DNA from: Brachybacterium avium
Lineage (GTDB): Bacteria; Actinomycetota; Actinomycetes; Actinomycetales; Dermabacteraceae
Reading direction: 5' to 3'
Length of the DNA: 64,000 nucleotides
Assembly: GCF_002216795.1 (NCBI RefSeq)
Contig: NZ_CP022316.1
Location: 496,001 to 560,000 of the forward strand
In this document: in pieces, positions 63,233 through 64,000 of the stretch
How the letters are laid out: each line of letters begins with the position of its first letter
Position numbering within the stretch: the first letter of the stretch is position 1
Made by a program: the position numbers and the translations under genes
Notes under the pieces: model-generated
Seen by the model: only the letters and a program-made list of their open reading frames with translations
Databases searched by the model: none
Told to the model about the DNA's origin: nothing

Positions 63233-63979
63233 ATGTGCGGGCGCTTCGCCTTCTACCAGGAGATCGAGCCGCTGGTGGACGATCTCGGCGCCGTGGACCT
63301 CGCCGATCCACATCTGCGCAGCCGCTGGAACATCCCTCCCACCGCACCGATCCATGTGGTCACCGAATCGATCGACCAGGACACCGGTGAGGTGCTGCGG
63401 GCGCTGCGGGTCGCGCGCTGGGGCCTGCTGCCCCCGTTCGCGAAGGAGGCCTCGTTCTCGTCCCGCACCTTCAACGCCCGCCGGGAGACCCTCGCCGAGA
63501 AGCCCAGTTTCCGCGGCAGCCTCGGCCGCTACCGGGCGATCGTCCCGATGGACGGTTACTACGAGTGGGTGCGCGATGGTGCCGGGAAGCGCAAACAGCC
63601 CTTCTTCATCACCCCGGCCGACGGCACCCCGCTGTACATGGCTGCCCTGGTCTCCTGGTGGAAGGGTCCGGGGGTTCACGAGGGCCCTGCCGCGAGCGAG
63701 GACGGCCGCTTCCTGCTGTCTGCCACGATCATCACCCGGCAGGCGACCGGAGATCTCGCCGAGATCCACGACCGCACCCCGGTGATGCTGCGCCGCGACC
63801 AGATCGACCTCTGGCTCGACACCGCCATGGACGACCGCCATGCCGCCCAGGCATGGATCCTCGAGGACTCGCATCTGCTCGAGGACGCGACCCTCGACGT
63901 CCGCGAGGTGGATCCGGCAGTCGGGAAGGTCGGCAACGACGGTCCGCAGCTGCTGGAGCCTCCGCAGACCCTGCTGTGA
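63233..63979 (+). CDS. SRAP-domain DNA-protein-crosslink protein (HMCES/YedK family)
   Basis: 248 aa. Catalytic Cys is residue 2 (MCGRFAFYQ), so the initiator Met must be removed. RWNIPPTAP holds the conserved Asn, MDGYYEWV the Glu, and EIHDRTPVMLRRD the His. The protein links covalently to abasic sites in single-stranded DNA to shield them. ATG is 1 bp after the YihY stop and immediately follows it, so the pair is co-transcribed. Confidence 0.94.
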   Translation: MCGRFAFYQEIEPLVDDLGAVDLADPHLRSRWNIPPTAPIHVVTESIDQDTGEVLRALRVARWGLLPPFAKEASFSSRTFNARRETLAEKPSFRGSLGRYRAIVPMDGYYEWVRDGAGKRKQPFFITPADGTPLYMAALVSWWKGPGVHEGPAASEDGRFLLSATIITRQATGDLAEIHDRTPVMLRRDQIDLWLDTAMDDRHAAQAWILEDSHLLEDATLDVREVDPAVGKVGNDGPQLLEPPQTLL

Positions 63980-64000
63980 CGCGCACCGCCTCACCCCCGG

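Overview
The window is about 64 kb of very GC-rich DNA. It has strong third-position G/C bias, a SmpB/tmRNA tag ending in ALAA, IdeR/DtxR- and CsoR-type regulation, GAF-ANTAR and IclR regulators and a Tad pilus operon. The gene order clpS-DUF2017-murI-phosphodiesterase-rph-rdgB beside pncB, and prfB-ftsE-ftsX-M23-smpB-ssrA, is typical of Actinobacteria. I infer a Micrococcales chromosome, most like Brachybacterium/Dermabacteraceae; the genus is a guess from gene content, not a computed placement.

Layout. 1-4.5 kb: a one-carbon cluster with the C-terminal part of a dimethylglycine-dehydrogenase-like flavoprotein, an IclR regulator, a DmdA/GcvT-like tetrahydrofolate methyltransferase and a MetF-like reductase. 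4.6-8.4 kb: small alarmone synthetase, NAD-dependent sugar/uronate dehydrogenase-like enzyme, a lone P450 and a mycothiol-type isomerase-family protein. 8.4-11.6 kb: copper operon copZ-(45 aa membrane peptide)-copA-csoR behind a sigma70 promoter carrying two CsoR-like operators. 11.8-16.9 kb: regulatory/stress block with two paralogous TetR proteins (one has lost its stop codon, the other is fused behind a STAS-like domain), an SDR and Zn-alcohol dehydrogenase pair, and a GAF-ANTAR sensor. 17-17.8 kb: orphan ABC ATPase.

17.9-24.45 kb is a small island. It starts in tRNA-Lys(CTT), and a near-perfect copy of the 3' tRNA end plus its terminator recurs at the other edge. It holds a membrane protein, a 988-aa D-2-hydroxyacid dehydrogenase, transposase debris and a duplicated module of a small membrane protein plus a serine resolvase, with both resolvase copies broken. 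To the right come an iron-box-controlled methyltransferase/cupin operon, FAD and NAD(P) oxidoreductases, a YchJ-type protein, a DUF3618 protein, an SDR, tRNA-Leu and a lipoprotein (24.5-31.5 kb).

31.7-44 kb is housekeeping: phosphatase/Nudix pair, nucleotide and peptidoglycan enzymes, ClpS, nicotinate phosphoribosyltransferase, a helicase, malic enzyme and a Tat-exported protein. 44-57 kb: HrpA helicase, a kinase-like protein, tmRNA with SmpB, the FtsEX divisome module with its M23 hydrolase, RF2 and a frame-broken glycerate kinase. 57-61.9 kb: a compact Tad/Flp pilus operon whose last gene overlaps the glycerate kinase. 62-64 kb: a YihY membrane protein and an SRAP DNA-protein-crosslink protein.

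Recurring themes. (i) Many genes seem to be leaderless, with a -10 hexamer (TACGGT, TAGCCT, CATAAT and similar) 6-7 nt before the start codon. (ii) At least three single-base losses, all in short G-runs, break two otherwise good genes, which points to homopolymer under-calling at least as much as to real pseudogenes. The most unusual gene is the STAS-TetR fusion beside GAF-ANTAR.
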